A stretch of 64,000 bases of DNA from Chitinophagaceae bacterium UBA4857 (GCA_002399735.1 DHEF01000004.1:121014-185013), one strand, 5' to 3'. Numbered from the stretch's first letter, positions 1-9,715 are shown. The notes: generated from the letters alone by a model not told the origin. Program-made: numbers and translations.

Positions 1-1724
1 TTTTTGCTAATAAAAAAGATCGTTATTCCGCAACGGTTAGTTTGAAATATAAATTAAACGATTGGATTAATATTTCCGGACGAGGAAAAGTAGACAGATT
101 AAATGATAGATTAGAAAAGAAATATGCAGCCTCTACAAATATGCTTTTTGCATCTGAGTATGGTTATTATTCACTTAACTCTATCAGCAGTCAGCAAAGT
201 TATGCAGACGTACTGGTTAATATGAATAAAAATTTTGGTTCTGATTACAGTGTCACTGCCAATATCGGTTCGTCTATTGAGGATATACGCCAGGAGCAGG
301 ATTTATACGGAGGTCGTTTATCTGGCGTGGCCAACTTATATACGTACAGTAATGTAATTAGAGCTACTGCTGATATATCACAAAGTGGTTATGTGCGTCA
401 AAAGCAATCTGTTTTCGGAACTGCTCAAGCAGGATATAAAAACAGGTTATTCCTTGATTTATCTGCTCGTAATGACTGGGCTTCTCCTTTAGATGGGGCT
501 AATAAAAATAACTTTTTCTATTCTTCTGTTGGGCTTTCAGCAGTGCTTACAGACTTGTTGCCTATTCGTTCTCGTACATTAAATTACCTGAAAGTACGTC
601 TTTCAAATGCGAGTGCCGGTAATGAACCAAGTGTATTGTTTTTAACATACCCATCCTATCCAATGGTGGGTGGCATGCCAAGAAGTAGGAGAAGAATACC
701 TAATCCCGACTTGAAACCCGAATTGACTAATTCATGGGAGGCTGGTCTTAATGCGGTATTATTCAATAATGCTTTAAGCATTGATGCGACTGTTTATCAT
801 TCTCGTACTTCTAACCAATTTTTCGAGCCGCTTGTTTCTAGTGCCGATAATGTTGGTCACGAAACAATGTTTGTTAATGCAGGACGTGTAGATAATAAAG
901 GGATTGAAGCGACGGTTAGATACAATAAACGTTTTGGCGATGTTGAATGGACTTCTTCGTTAACATATTCTTTAAATAAAAACAAAATTATAGAGTTGTT
1001 ACCTGATTGGGAAAACCCATTAACAGGAATGCAAGCTGGCTTTGACGAGTTGGATATGACAGGAACAGGTAGTTACAAAATGGTATTAAAAGAAGGCGGT
1101 ACCATGGGTGATATTTATGTTAACACCCTGCGTGTTGACGAGCATGGTGCTATATATGTCGATCCGGGTTCACAAACTGTTGTAACTGAGCAAAACAAGT
1201 TTATTTATGCGGGTACAAATTTGCCTAAATATAATATGGGCTGGAGTAATTCCGTAAGCTGGAAAGGTTTAAGTCTTAGTGCGTTGGTAACATTACGTGT
1301 AGGCGGGGTAGTAGTCTCAAATACCCAGGCATTAATGGATGCGTTTGGTGTATCTAAAGCTACTGCAGATGCAAGAGAAAATGGTGGCGCCACTGTAAAT
1401 GGTCGTCCTATTCCTGCTCGTGAGTATTATCAGGCAATTGGTTCAGGCGGTTCTGGTGGTATTGCTTCCATGTACACTTATAGTGCTACTAATGCACGTT
1501 TGGCCGATTTAACATTGAGCTATAATGTTCCTCTGCCAAAATCCTTAAAATTTATTAAAGGTGCTAATGTAGCTGTTGTTGGTCGTAATCTGTTTATGTT
1601 ATACAGCGAGGCTCCTTTTGATCCGGAGTTGGCTGCTAATACACAGACTTATTTTCAGGGTATAGACTATTTCATGATGCCTAGTCTTCGCTCAGTTGGG
1701 TTTTCTGTAAAACTTAATTTCTGA
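1..1724 (+). CDS. SusC-family TonB-dependent outer-membrane receptor (5' end outside window)
   Basis: The reading frame is open from base 3 to the stop at 1722-1724 with no upstream stop, so this is the last ~573 residues of a longer gene (SusC proteins are usually ~1000 aa). The visible part is beta-barrel: alternating aromatic/polar strands, an NPDLKPE motif typical of SusC barrels near residues 230-240, and a terminal phenylalanine (KLNF) as expected for an outer-membrane barrel. In this family the barrel pairs with a SusD lipoprotein and imports oligosaccharides with TonB energy. A SusD gene follows after 21 bp, so the two form an operon with the GH18 and DUF1735 genes. The signal peptide, carboxypeptidase-like domain and plug lie outside the window. 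Family assignment is secure; the substrate is inferred only from neighbours. Confidence 0.93.
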   Translation, partial: FANKKDRYSATVSLKYKLNDWINISGRGKVDRLNDRLEKKYAASTNMLFASEYGYYSLNSISSQQSYADVLVNMNKNFGSDYSVTANIGSSIEDIRQEQDLYGGRLSGVANLYTYSNVIRATADISQSGYVRQKQSVFGTAQAGYKNRLFLDLSARNDWASPLDGANKNNFFYSSVGLSAVLTDLLPIRSRTLNYLKVRLSNASAGNEPSVLFLTYPSYPMVGGMPRSRRRIPNPDLKPELTNSWEAGLNAVLFNNALSIDATVYHSRTSNQFFEPLVSSADNVGHETMFVNAGRVDNKGIEATVRYNKRFGDVEWTSSLTYSLNKNKIIELLPDWENPLTGMQAGFDELDMTGTGSYKMVLKEGGTMGDIYVNTLRVDEHGAIYVDPGSQTVVTEQNKFIYAGTNLPKYNMGWSNSVSWKGLSLSALVTLRVGGVVVSNTQALMDAFGVSKATADARENGGATVNGRPIPAREYYQAIGSGGSGGIASMYTYSATNARLADLTLSYNVPLPKSLKFIKGANVAVVGRNLFMLYSEAPFDPELAANTQTYFQGIDYFMMPSLRSVGFSVKLNF

Positions 1725-1745
1725 TCCTATTAACTATTTAAAATT

Positions 1746-3365
1746 ATGACTACAGCAATTTTTAAAAATATAAAACTACTGCCGGCATTAGGCTTACTTA
1801 CGGTAGCAATGGCATCGTCATGTACCAAGAAGTTTGAAGATTATAATACAAATAAACATGAAGCCACTGAAGAAATGATGGCAACTGATAACCTTAAGAC
1901 AGGAGCCTTCTTTACACAAATGCAACGTAATGTGGTATTGTTTCGGGATGGAGTAAACTTATCCAGTGATTACCAGGTGGCTCAAGGTCTTACAAGTGAT
2001 TTGTATTCAGGTTATATTGCGCCAACAGGTACATGGTACGGGGGCATGCATAATGGATCTTATGCTTTTATAGCAGGTTGGATTGATAAAACTTTTACAT
2101 CTGGTTTCGGCTCAGTAATGCCGGGGTGGTATTACATGGATATGTATGCTAAGGAGCAGGGTTTAAATGAAGTAGCTGCATTAGCAAAAGTGGTAAAAGT
2201 ACAAGGTATGCATAGGGTGGCAGATGCTTACGGTCCTATACCTTATTTAAATTTTGGGGCTAGAGATGTGCAAAATAACTACAACGCTTTACAGGATGTG
2301 TATAAAAAGTTTTTTGAAGAGTTAGATGAAGCAATTGATGTACTTACATTGTATGCGCAGGGTAACCCATCTGCAACATTGTTGGCTAAATACGATTATG
2401 TGTATGGCGGCAATGTAGCTAATTGGATAAAATTTGCCAATACACTTAGGTTGCGTTTAGCCATGCGGGTTGTGTATGCAGATGCAGCTTTAGCTAAAAC
2501 ACAGGCTGAAAAATCTGCTGCAAATCCTTTCGGGTTTATTGCAAATGCAAATGAAAGAGCTACTATAAAACGTAGTAATGATTTGGATTACTTACATCCT
2601 TTGTATGAAATAGCCTATACGTTTAATGCCGGTGAAGTTAGAATGAGTGCGTCCATGGATTCTTACCTGAACGGCTTTTCAGATCCTCGCAGAGCTGCTT
2701 ATTTCACGCAGGCTAACGATGGTAACTACCATGGTGTGCGTTTAGGTATTGTCGCCACTAACTGGACACCTTATAGCGGTGCTGGCATCTCTAACTTAAA
2801 CGTTAACCAAAATACAACAGAAGTAGTATGGACTACAGCGGCTGAGTCATATTTCCTGAGGGCCGAAGGTGCATTACGCGGGTGGAATATGGGAGGCTCT
2901 GCAGAAAGTTTTTATACGCAAGGTGTTGCCACCTCTTTTGCTGAAAATAATATTACAGCATCAGTAAGTACATACCTTGCTGACAATACGTCAACGCCAA
3001 TAGCTTTTGCTGATAATAGCGGCCAGTCTGGTAACAACGCTCCTGCTCCCAGTGATGTAACTATTGCATGGGATAATGGCGATGGATTTGAACGTGCCTT
3101 GGAAAAAATTATTACACAAAAATGGATAGCCATGTACCCGGACGGACCGGAAGGATGGGCCGAGTTTAGAAGAACCGGTTATCCTAAACTACACCCGGTT
3201 GTTACAAACAATAGTAACGGAACAATTAATACGGCTACACAAATACGAAGAATTCCTTTCCCGCAATCTGAGTATAATACCAACAGAGTAAATGTACAAA
3301 CCGGTATTTCAGTTTTAGGTGGACCAGATGGTGGAGGCACTCGTTTGTGGTGGGATAAAAAATAA
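1746..3365 (+). CDS. SusD/RagB-family glycan-binding lipoprotein
   Basis: A 539-aa protein with a lipoprotein signal ending at Cys26 (ASSC) followed by CTKKFEDYNTNKH, a typical mature SusD N-terminus. The YGPIPY motif near residue 163 and the helical TPR-like body match the SusD-like_2 branch (about 500-550 aa, so full length). SusD proteins sit on the outer face of the outer membrane, cap the SusC barrel and bind the incoming oligosaccharide. The gene lies 21 bp after the SusC stop and 23 bp before the GH18 gene, so co-transcription is likely. The ligand cannot be read from the sequence. Confidence 0.92.
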   Translation: MTTAIFKNIKLLPALGLLTVAMASSCTKKFEDYNTNKHEATEEMMATDNLKTGAFFTQMQRNVVLFRDGVNLSSDYQVAQGLTSDLYSGYIAPTGTWYGGMHNGSYAFIAGWIDKTFTSGFGSVMPGWYYMDMYAKEQGLNEVAALAKVVKVQGMHRVADAYGPIPYLNFGARDVQNNYNALQDVYKKFFEELDEAIDVLTLYAQGNPSATLLAKYDYVYGGNVANWIKFANTLRLRLAMRVVYADAALAKTQAEKSAANPFGFIANANERATIKRSNDLDYLHPLYEIAYTFNAGEVRMSASMDSYLNGFSDPRRAAYFTQANDGNYHGVRLGIVATNWTPYSGAGISNLNVNQNTTEVVWTTAAESYFLRAEGALRGWNMGGSAESFYTQGVATSFAENNITASVSTYLADNTSTPIAFADNSGQSGNNAPAPSDVTIAWDNGDGFERALEKIITQKWIAMYPDGPEGWAEFRRTGYPKLHPVVTNNSNGTINTATQIRRIPFPQSEYNTNRVNVQTGISVLGGPDGGGTRLWWDKK

Positions 3366-3388
3366 ATAATACAATTAAAAATATTGAT

Positions 3389-4441
3389 ATGCGATCTTTT
3401 AAAAATAACATATTAATGCTTTTCGTTCTAATGGTTTCATTCACAGCCTGTGTAAAAGAAAAAGCCATAGAATTACAAAAGCCTTATACGTACGACGAAC
3501 AGTATTATGCTAATTTAAGGGCATATAAAAAAACCGATCATCAGTTAAGCTTTGGTTGGTATGCGGCATATGCCCCTATTGAAGGAGCTGGTGGTTACAA
3601 AGACCCGGCTTCCTGGGGCGAAAGAATTATAGGAATACCGGATAGTATGGATATTGTTTCTTTATGGATGGGGATTCCAAGCAATGACCCTAATAGCCCA
3701 TCGTATGCCCCAATAGCTTATGCCGATATGCATTTTGTACGTGAAAAGAAAGGAACACGCTTTGTAGTGCCAACTATCACACGTATGAACCATGTTATTA
3801 CATTACGCGATGGAACTAAATATGATTTAACCGCCAACCGTAATGACGAGGGTATTAAAGTGTATGCACAATACCTGGTTGATCAGGCTTTAGATGCGGG
3901 ATTGGATGGCGTTGATCTTGACTATGAACCGGATGGTGACTGGCTGCAAGGTGATCGTTTTACCAGATTGGTAGAGCATATTGCTCAATATTTTGGTCCC
4001 AAAAGTCCTAATCCGGAAAAGTTATTAATTATTGACTTCTTCACTTTAGTGCCTCCCGTAGCAACCGGGCAATATGCCGATTATTTTATTCGTCAGGCAT
4101 ATTCACAAGGTACAGGAGGTATACAAACAGCAACAAATTTGCAAAACTATTACAATGCTGTTCAAAATGCCGTGCCACCATCCAAGTTCATTGTAACCGA
4201 AAATTTTGGCGACTTTGCTGAAAATGGCGGTACACCATTTACCGAGGCAAATGGTAATACACTCTCTAGTGATGGTACCCGTATGTATTCTTTAGAAGGT
4301 ATGGCACGCTGGAACCCTACGCAAGGTAAAAAAGCCGGACATGGAGCTTTCTACTTCGATCGTGATTACTATTCAAAAACAGGCGTTCCTTATTATAATG
4401 TTCGTAGAGCTATACAAATTGTAAACCCAGCGGCTCACTAG
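3389..4441 (+). CDS. GH18 family glycosidase lipoprotein (endo-beta-N-acetylglucosaminidase-like)
   Basis: A 350-aa lipoprotein (signal ending at Cys21, SFTAC). The GH18 active-site signature DGVDLDYEP is present with Asp173, Asp176, Asp178 and the acid/base Glu180. GH18 enzymes use substrate-assisted catalysis through the N-acetyl group and cut chitin-type or N-glycan chitobiose cores. The single compact (beta/alpha)8 domain without a chitinase insertion, the lipid anchor and the SusC/SusD/DUF1735 setting resemble Bacteroidota endo-beta-N-acetylglucosaminidases (EndoF type) that release N-glycans at the cell surface. Endoglycosidase rather than chitinase activity is an inference from context. 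It sits 23 bp after SusD and 29 bp before the next DUF1735 gene. Confidence 0.88.
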   Translation: MRSFKNNILMLFVLMVSFTACVKEKAIELQKPYTYDEQYYANLRAYKKTDHQLSFGWYAAYAPIEGAGGYKDPASWGERIIGIPDSMDIVSLWMGIPSNDPNSPSYAPIAYADMHFVREKKGTRFVVPTITRMNHVITLRDGTKYDLTANRNDEGIKVYAQYLVDQALDAGLDGVDLDYEPDGDWLQGDRFTRLVEHIAQYFGPKSPNPEKLLIIDFFTLVPPVATGQYADYFIRQAYSQGTGGIQTATNLQNYYNAVQNAVPPSKFIVTENFGDFAENGGTPFTEANGNTLSSDGTRMYSLEGMARWNPTQGKKAGHGAFYFDRDYYSKTGVPYYNVRRAIQIVNPAAH

Positions 4442-4470
4442 ATTTTTTTAAAACTATTAAATGAACTATC

Positions 4471-5733
4471 ATGAATAAAAAAATATATATCGGGCTCTTG
4501 TTACTGTCCTTTTTTACAATAGGATGTGAAAAGGCAGATTTTGGAGACCCGGTAATTTTCGTAGCCGGAACGGAAGTTTCGCCTATTGTAAAATTTACAG
4601 TAGAGGATACACCTGCAGAGTTTAATGTTACTGCCAATACATCACACAAAACAAACGAGGATATTAATCTGGTATTTGAGTACGACCCTGCAGCCGTAGA
4701 AAAATATAATGCCGATAATAAAACAACTTATTTTGTTGCACCTCAGGAGGCGTTGGATATAACAAACCTTAACGCCGTAATAAAAGCAGGTACAGCAGCA
4801 TCAACACCGGTTTCTGTAAAAGTAATATCAACCTCACCCTTGTTGGATGGTCGTAGTTACTTAATTCCATTAACTATTAAAAGTAACTCTGGTGGAAAAA
4901 TGGGCGTTTTAGAGTCGTCACGTACTATCTTATTACGTATTGCCAGGGTTATAAGTTTTGCATCGGTATCTATGAACAATGCTACAAGCGCCACATCCGG
5001 TTCTCCGGGTCAACGTGGTAGCTTTAATGGCTTTGCATTATTCGATCCGCAAAACCCGGCCAAATTGGCCAACTATACTTTGGAAATTAAAAACTTAATG
5101 TATGGTTTTAGAACAGGTGATGGCAATACCAATCCTCAACCAATTCAATACCTGGTGGCCTGGTCCGACCAGTGGGAAAATACAGCCATGGGCTTACGTT
5201 ATGGCGAATTAGGAAATCCGGGTAATTCATTGCAGGTAATTGGTAAACTGGGTGGAAAATTTGCTTATGGTTTTAATACCAATCAATGGTACACCCTTTC
5301 TTTATCGTATGATGGAAGCAAATGTATTTTATACGTGGATGGTAATCCGGCTGCAGAGTTACCAGGTTCAATGGTGTTGGATTTCTCACGCATGCAATTT
5401 GGACAGTGCTGGGGTGGATACCATACCCGTCAGTATGTTAATGGTCGTATTGCTGAAGTAAGGGTTTGGGAACGTGCCTTAACGGCAAGTGAAATTAAGT
5501 TAAACTTATGCGGAGCCGATCCTAATGCCGATGGTTTATTAGCTTATTGGAAAATGAACGAAGGTTCTGGCCATATCTTCCGTAATTCTGCTAAAAGCGG
5601 AACAAAGTATGATATGGATTGGAGCAGGGTTTATTGGGATCCAAGTGGTGCCGGTAACGATAATCTGGTGCTGGCCAATAAATCATCATCAGTTTACTGG
5701 GCCGATGATGCGTTAAATAGATGTAGTCAGTAA
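4471..5733 (+). CDS. DUF1735 + LamG-domain lipoprotein (PUL surface glycan-binding protein)
   Basis: A 420-aa lipoprotein, signal ending at Cys19 (FTIGC). Residues ~30-150 form a DUF1735 domain (AEFNVTANTS start, VEKYNADN, then a VSVKVIS strand). Residues ~165-400 form a concanavalin-like LamG/Laminin_G_3 domain, seen in the WYTLSLSYDG and GRIAEVRVWERALTASEI motifs. DUF1735 domains recur in PULs next to GH18 endoglycosidases, and LamG domains commonly bind carbohydrate. It probably works as a surface glycan-binding protein holding substrate near the GH18 enzyme. No catalytic residues were recognised. The gene follows GH18 by 29 bp in the same operon. Confidence 0.85.
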   Translation: MNKKIYIGLLLLSFFTIGCEKADFGDPVIFVAGTEVSPIVKFTVEDTPAEFNVTANTSHKTNEDINLVFEYDPAAVEKYNADNKTTYFVAPQEALDITNLNAVIKAGTAASTPVSVKVISTSPLLDGRSYLIPLTIKSNSGGKMGVLESSRTILLRIARVISFASVSMNNATSATSGSPGQRGSFNGFALFDPQNPAKLANYTLEIKNLMYGFRTGDGNTNPQPIQYLVAWSDQWENTAMGLRYGELGNPGNSLQVIGKLGGKFAYGFNTNQWYTLSLSYDGSKCILYVDGNPAAELPGSMVLDFSRMQFGQCWGGYHTRQYVNGRIAEVRVWERALTASEIKLNLCGADPNADGLLAYWKMNEGSGHIFRNSAKSGTKYDMDWSRVYWDPSGAGNDNLVLANKSSSVYWADDALNRCSQ

Positions 5734-5956
5734 ACTGTCAGTAATAAAAACATTACGTTCACTGTAGTTCATTATTTATTTTTTGGGGGTGCCCCTCGTT
5801 CCTCGGGTCGGGCTATTCGCTACAAGTCCTCCCCCGTGTTACGCAACGCAAATGCTCGTTCCTCGCTTTGGTTGCTTACACGGGGTCCGGGCTTTACGCT
5901 GCTATCCCTCACCCATAAATCATGCAACCATCAGGTAAACTATAAAACAAAAAAAT
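5734..5956. repeat. GC-rich dispersed-type repeat block in the PUL spacer
   Basis: This 223-bp spacer interrupts an otherwise tightly packed operon. Bases ~5780-5920 are far richer in G and C than the surrounding DNA and carry two similar half-units, GTCGGGCTATTCGCTAC and GTCCGGGCTTTACGCTGCTA, each next to a CTCGTTCCTCG motif (5797-5810 and 5851-5864). It looks like an intergenic repeat of the kind scattered in Bacteroidota genomes. No promoter or terminator was recognised and the short frames across it are not convincing genes. Confidence 0.5.
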
Positions 5957-6994
5957 ATGTTTTCAATAAAATATTTCACAGGGTGTATTATAGCAAGTGT
6001 TTTACTTGTATCATGCTCAAAAGAAGAACGGTTTGATGTTGAAGGAGACCCAACCGTAAAAATTTTTCTAAACAATGAATCTTTGGGCAATGCGCCACAA
6101 AACTCTATTTCTTTTTCGGCCGTAAATCACCCAAACCCTTCAGGTGCCGGCGTTATAAACTTATCAACAAATATTCCGGATGTAATTAAAATTCCGGTAT
6201 TTTCTACAAGAGAAGTAAGCAATACAGTAGAAGTCTCTGTAATGCACGACAATGCATTAGTGGCACAATACAATGCCGCTAACAATACTAATTATCAAGC
6301 TTTTCCTGAAGGCTTTTTAAACACCTCCAATTTAAAAGCCACAATACAACAAGGTAAATTTGTGTCGGAAGATTCTATTACAATAGTGGTAAATAAGGCC
6401 AACATTGGTGTTTTAACAGCTCCGGCTTATCTGGCACCTTTAAAATTACAAACGGTATCAAACAATGCCGGGCAAATCAGTAATAATACCGCTTTACAAA
6501 TTGCATATGTAGTAGTAAACGTAGAGCTACGCCAGATAAGATTTTTAACAGGTGCAGATGACGCCGTTGGTACTTTGGCTACCGGTAGGTCCTCCTGGGC
6601 CGTTTCATATACGCCATCACCCGATCTTAGCTCAGGTAATATCTTTGATGGATCTACAAATACCTTTGCACGTTGGGGAACTGCTGTTACCAGTCCGGTG
6701 GTAGATGTAATGATGCCTGAAAGTAAAAACATAACAGGTATACGTATTCATACTTCAACTTCATCTACTACTTCGCCCACTCAGGTTCAGGTACAGTTAA
6801 GTAATGATGGTATTAATTATGATATTATCGGTACGCCTTTAAGAGCTAATCTTACCTATCAATCAGGTTATACCTATATACATTTTTATAAAGCAATTAC
6901 GGCAAGATATGTACGCTTAATTCCAACTTATTCTACTTCTACCAATCAGCAGAATAAGCGGTTAACAGAATTTGATGTATATACTATTGATTAA
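5957..6994 (+). CDS. DUF1735 + F5/8 type C (discoidin-like) lipoprotein
   Basis: A 345-aa lipoprotein with signal ending at Cys20 (LLVSC). Residues ~50-175 form a DUF1735 domain (VPVFSTREV-like strands, LVAQYNAANNTNYQAFPEGF). The C-terminal ~150 residues look like an F5/8 type C/discoidin jelly roll: FDGSTNTFARWGT, ITGIRIHTSTSS, VQVQLSNDGINYD and ARYVRLIPTY are its usual landmarks. F5/8C modules often bind sugars, so this is probably a second surface glycan-binding protein of the PUL with another binding module from its paralogue upstream. It sits 19 bp before the DUF1573 gene. Domain assignment is confident; the ligand is unknown. Confidence 0.83.
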   Translation: MFSIKYFTGCIIASVLLVSCSKEERFDVEGDPTVKIFLNNESLGNAPQNSISFSAVNHPNPSGAGVINLSTNIPDVIKIPVFSTREVSNTVEVSVMHDNALVAQYNAANNTNYQAFPEGFLNTSNLKATIQQGKFVSEDSITIVVNKANIGVLTAPAYLAPLKLQTVSNNAGQISNNTALQIAYVVVNVELRQIRFLTGADDAVGTLATGRSSWAVSYTPSPDLSSGNIFDGSTNTFARWGTAVTSPVVDVMMPESKNITGIRIHTSTSSTTSPTQVQVQLSNDGINYDIIGTPLRANLTYQSGYTYIHFYKAITARYVRLIPTYSTSTNQQNKRLTEFDVYTID

Positions 6995-7013
6995 ATAAGA
7001 AGATGCGAAAACA

Positions 7014-7793
7014 ATGAGTATGCGACACTTTACTTTTTTATTACTTGTAATATTATCGTCTGTATTAATACAGGCTCAAACGCCTTCCGAAACAATAGTG
7101 TTTAAAGAGCGGGTGTATAACTTTGGTACCATTAAAGAGGAAAAAGGTAAAGTGTCACATACTTTTGAATTTGAAAACAAAGGAAAATCTGCTGTAACAA
7201 TAACAGATATAAACAGCGGTTGCGGCTGTATTGGGAATGTTGTTTCAAAAAAAACAGTTGCGCCCGGTGCGAAAGGACAGGTAACGGTTACATTCGACCC
7301 ATCGTATAAGGATGGTTTTTTTTCCAAGGAAATTGTTGTAATGAGCAATAATAACCAACAATACAATCGTATTTGGGTGGAAGGAAATATTGTGCCTTCA
7401 GAAAAACCAATTGAAAACGATTACCCATACAATTATGGCGACGGATTGTACCTGCGTTTAGAAGTAATGGCCTTTGGTTATGTTAAAGGAGGCACTACTA
7501 AAAAAATGGATTTGCATTTTGCCAACAATACCGATAAAGAAATGACACTCAGTTTTGTTGTGGAAGATAATAAAGGAAACTTAGTATATAAAAATCCGGG
7601 AAAAATTGGTGCTAAAGCAAAAGGGATAACAAACTTTAGTTTCTCAATGCCTTATTTAACCAATGATGATATAAATTTTAAAGTATATCCTTTTGTTAAT
7701 GGAAAAAAGCTGGCAAAACCTTTACAAGTGCGAGTAATGAGTGAAACCAAGTTTAAAAAGCGTACTACTTCTTCATCAGTTGCTAACAAGTAA
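7014..7793 (+). CDS. DUF1573 domain protein, exported
   Basis: A 259-aa protein with a signal peptide (hydrophobic residues ~5-20, cleavage near IQAQTPS). Residues ~28-125 are a DUF1573 domain with its usual landmarks: YNFGTIKEEKGKVSHTFEF, the GCGCIG cysteine pair, and VAPGAKGQVTVTFDP. DUF1573 has an Ig/MSP-like fold and is very common in exported Bacteroidota proteins; its biochemical role is not established. The C-terminal ~130 residues look like a second beta-sandwich. It is the last gene of the PUL operon, 19 bp after the F5/8C lipoprotein and just ahead of a strong terminator. The start ATG at 7014 is the first one giving a complete signal peptide. Confidence 0.82.
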   Translation: MSMRHFTFLLLVILSSVLIQAQTPSETIVFKERVYNFGTIKEEKGKVSHTFEFENKGKSAVTITDINSGCGCIGNVVSKKTVAPGAKGQVTVTFDPSYKDGFFSKEIVVMSNNNQQYNRIWVEGNIVPSEKPIENDYPYNYGDGLYLRLEVMAFGYVKGGTTKKMDLHFANNTDKEMTLSFVVEDNKGNLVYKNPGKIGAKAKGITNFSFSMPYLTNDDINFKVYPFVNGKKLAKPLQVRVMSETKFKKRTTSSSVANK

Positions 7794-7809
7794 TTGAAAT
7801 AACCAATTT

Positions 7810-7860
7810 GGTGTTACAATAAGTTAGTGTGAGACTATTTTATTGTAACACCTTTTTTTT
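7810..7860 (+). terminator. Strong intrinsic terminator ending the SusC-to-DUF1573 operon
   Basis: A perfect 13-bp inverted repeat, GGTGTTACAATAA (7810-7822) and TTATTGTAACACC (7840-7852), is followed directly by eight T residues (7853-7860). It lies 17 bp after the DUF1573 stop, so GH29 and GH3 downstream probably have their own promoter. Confidence 0.88.
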
Positions 7861-8180
7861 AGAAATATTAAAAAAAGGGGCATAAAACTTTTTAAAGTTT
7901 TAAAAGTATAATTTTTTCTTGTCGATTCTTCTGCTGAACCATATTATACTGCTCAAAGGCTGGCGGATGGAAGCGGTAGCTGGCCTGGTGTTGACAGGTG
8001 CCCGGCAGGCCACTACAAGCGTACAGCCGCAACTGATGCCGGAATTTGCACTGCAGCCGATAGCCCCAACTTTTTAAACAACTTACTGTTGTTGATTAAT
8101 AAAATGATAGTACGCATCTTTGCTGTTGCGACTGCTGTTTGTAATACCCGATAAAAAAACGAGCTAAAATAATTTACCGT
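7861..8180. other. 320-bp spacer before GH29 with a GC-rich open stretch
   Basis: After the terminator the DNA is AT-rich, then becomes GC-rich from ~7950 to 8065. A frame free of stops runs through ~7909-8153 with no usual start codon; it may be a gene remnant or a dispersed repeat. An imperfect inverted pair GGCCTG...CAGGCC lies at about 7982-8011. No good -33/-7 promoter pair was found, although GH29 must be started from somewhere in this spacer. Confidence 0.35.
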
Positions 8181-9686
8181 ATGATTAAAAAAATAATTGT
8201 TATTGGTGGTTTGTTGCTTAATGCTGTTAGTAGTGTGCAAGCGCAAAATGAAAAAAATTATGTGTTGTTTAATACCAATGATAGCGATGCGGATAAAATA
8301 AAAAAAGCAGCAAATGTTACGCCATCTAAAAGACAATTACTGTGGCAGCAAATGGAGCTGACCGGCTTTTTACATTTTGGTGTAAATACATTTACAAATA
8401 AAGAATGGGGCGATGGCACGGAAAGCCCGTCCATTTTTAATCCTACTGCCTTAGATGCACGACAATGGGTGCGTGTAAGTAAAGAAGCCGGTATTAAATT
8501 GGTTATACTTACTGCTAAACATCACGATGGGTTTTGTTTATGGCCATCGGCATACACGGAGCATTCAGTTAAAAACAGCCCCTGGAAAAACGGACAAGGC
8601 GATGTAGTGAAAGAAGTAGTCGAAGCATGTAAAGAGTATGGTGTAAAGTTTGGGGTGTACTTATCGCCATGGGATAGAAACTCAAAATTTTTTGGTGATT
8701 CTGCAAAGTATAATGATTACTTTATTAATCAACTAACGGAGTTGTTAAGTAATTATGGCGAAATAAGTGAAGTGTGGTTTGATGGTGCTAATGGCGAAGG
8801 TCCAACGGGTAAAAAACAGTATTACGATTACAACCGTTGGTACACCCATATTAGAAAGTTGCAACCAAAAGCGGTGATTGCAGTAATGGGCCCCGATGTT
8901 AGATGGGTAGGCACAGAATCGGGCTATGGGAGGGAAACAGAATGGAGTGTACTACCTGCTGATGAAATGGTACAGGAAAAAGTTGCGGCCAACTCTCAAC
9001 AAGCTGCCGGTTTTGCACCTATGAATTTAATGGAAGATGATTTAGGCAGCCGTGCAAAAATTGTAAAAGCAAAAAGTTTAGTATGGTATCCGGCAGAAAC
9101 AGATGTGTCCATCAGGCCGGGGTGGTTTTATCATCCCGCCGAAGACAGTGTGGTAAAAACACCGGAAAAATTGTTGGATATTTATTTTAGTTCGGTAGGG
9201 CGTAACGGTGTATTGCTATTAAATATTCCGCCGGATAAAAGAGGACTTATTCATGAAGCGGATGTTAAAAGTTTGGTGGAGTGGAAAAAGCTGACTGATA
9301 AAACTTTTGCCAATAATTTATTGCAACATGCTACCATAAAAGCTAAAGGAAAAAAAACAAAAGCGTTGGTCGATGGTAAGTTTAATACATCGTGGACAAG
9401 CAACACAAATGACGGTACCGCAGTAATTGATTTTACATTTGCAACGCCACAATTGTTTGATGTGTTGATGTTGCAGGAAGATATTACCAAAGGTCAACGT
9501 ATTGAAGATTTTATATTGGAGTATGAAGTAAATGGCGAATGGAAAGTAATTACCGAGGGCACAACCGTGGGTTATAAAAGATTGATACGCTTTACACCGG
9601 TAACAACAAACCGTGTACGATTATCCATATTGCAAAGCCGTGCAAAACCGGTATTGGCAGAGGTTGGCCTGTACCAACAACCTTAA
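8181..9686 (+). CDS. GH29 alpha-L-fucosidase, exported
   Basis: A 501-aa protein with a signal peptide (residues 1-~22, VQAQ). GH29 signatures run through the catalytic barrel: FLHFGVNTF, LTAKHHDGFCLWPS, KFGVYLSPWDRN, and EVWFDGANGEG with candidate nucleophile Asp201. The C-terminal ~120 residues (TSWTSNTNDGTAVIDF, RLIRFTPVTTNRVRLSI) resemble an F5/8C-like beta-sandwich, as in many GH29 enzymes of subfamily B. GH29 enzymes remove alpha-linked L-fucose with retention. Periplasmic or surface location follows from the signal. It is 29 bp before GH3 and downstream of the GH18 locus, so it would suit fucosylated N-glycans. The linkage (alpha-1,3/4 or alpha-1,6) cannot be told from sequence alone. 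Confidence 0.9.
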   Translation: MIKKIIVIGGLLLNAVSSVQAQNEKNYVLFNTNDSDADKIKKAANVTPSKRQLLWQQMELTGFLHFGVNTFTNKEWGDGTESPSIFNPTALDARQWVRVSKEAGIKLVILTAKHHDGFCLWPSAYTEHSVKNSPWKNGQGDVVKEVVEACKEYGVKFGVYLSPWDRNSKFFGDSAKYNDYFINQLTELLSNYGEISEVWFDGANGEGPTGKKQYYDYNRWYTHIRKLQPKAVIAVMGPDVRWVGTESGYGRETEWSVLPADEMVQEKVAANSQQAAGFAPMNLMEDDLGSRAKIVKAKSLVWYPAETDVSIRPGWFYHPAEDSVVKTPEKLLDIYFSSVGRNGVLLLNIPPDKRGLIHEADVKSLVEWKKLTDKTFANNLLQHATIKAKGKKTKALVDGKFNTSWTSNTNDGTAVIDFTFATPQLFDVLMLQEDITKGQRIEDFILEYEVNGEWKVITEGTTVGYKRLIRFTPVTTNRVRLSILQSRAKPVLAEVGLYQQP

Positions 9687-9715
9687 TTATTGTATTTATA
9701 AAAACAAACAGGAGT

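Noticed and set aside
5240..5461. Second + strand ORF inside the DUF1735-LamG gene
   Set aside because: It is an out-of-frame shadow of a well-supported LamG domain.
5770..5920. GC-rich block considered as tRNA or structured RNA gene
   Set aside because: No cloverleaf, GTTCGA-type T-loop or CCA end was found; the half-unit repetition fits a dispersed repeat better.
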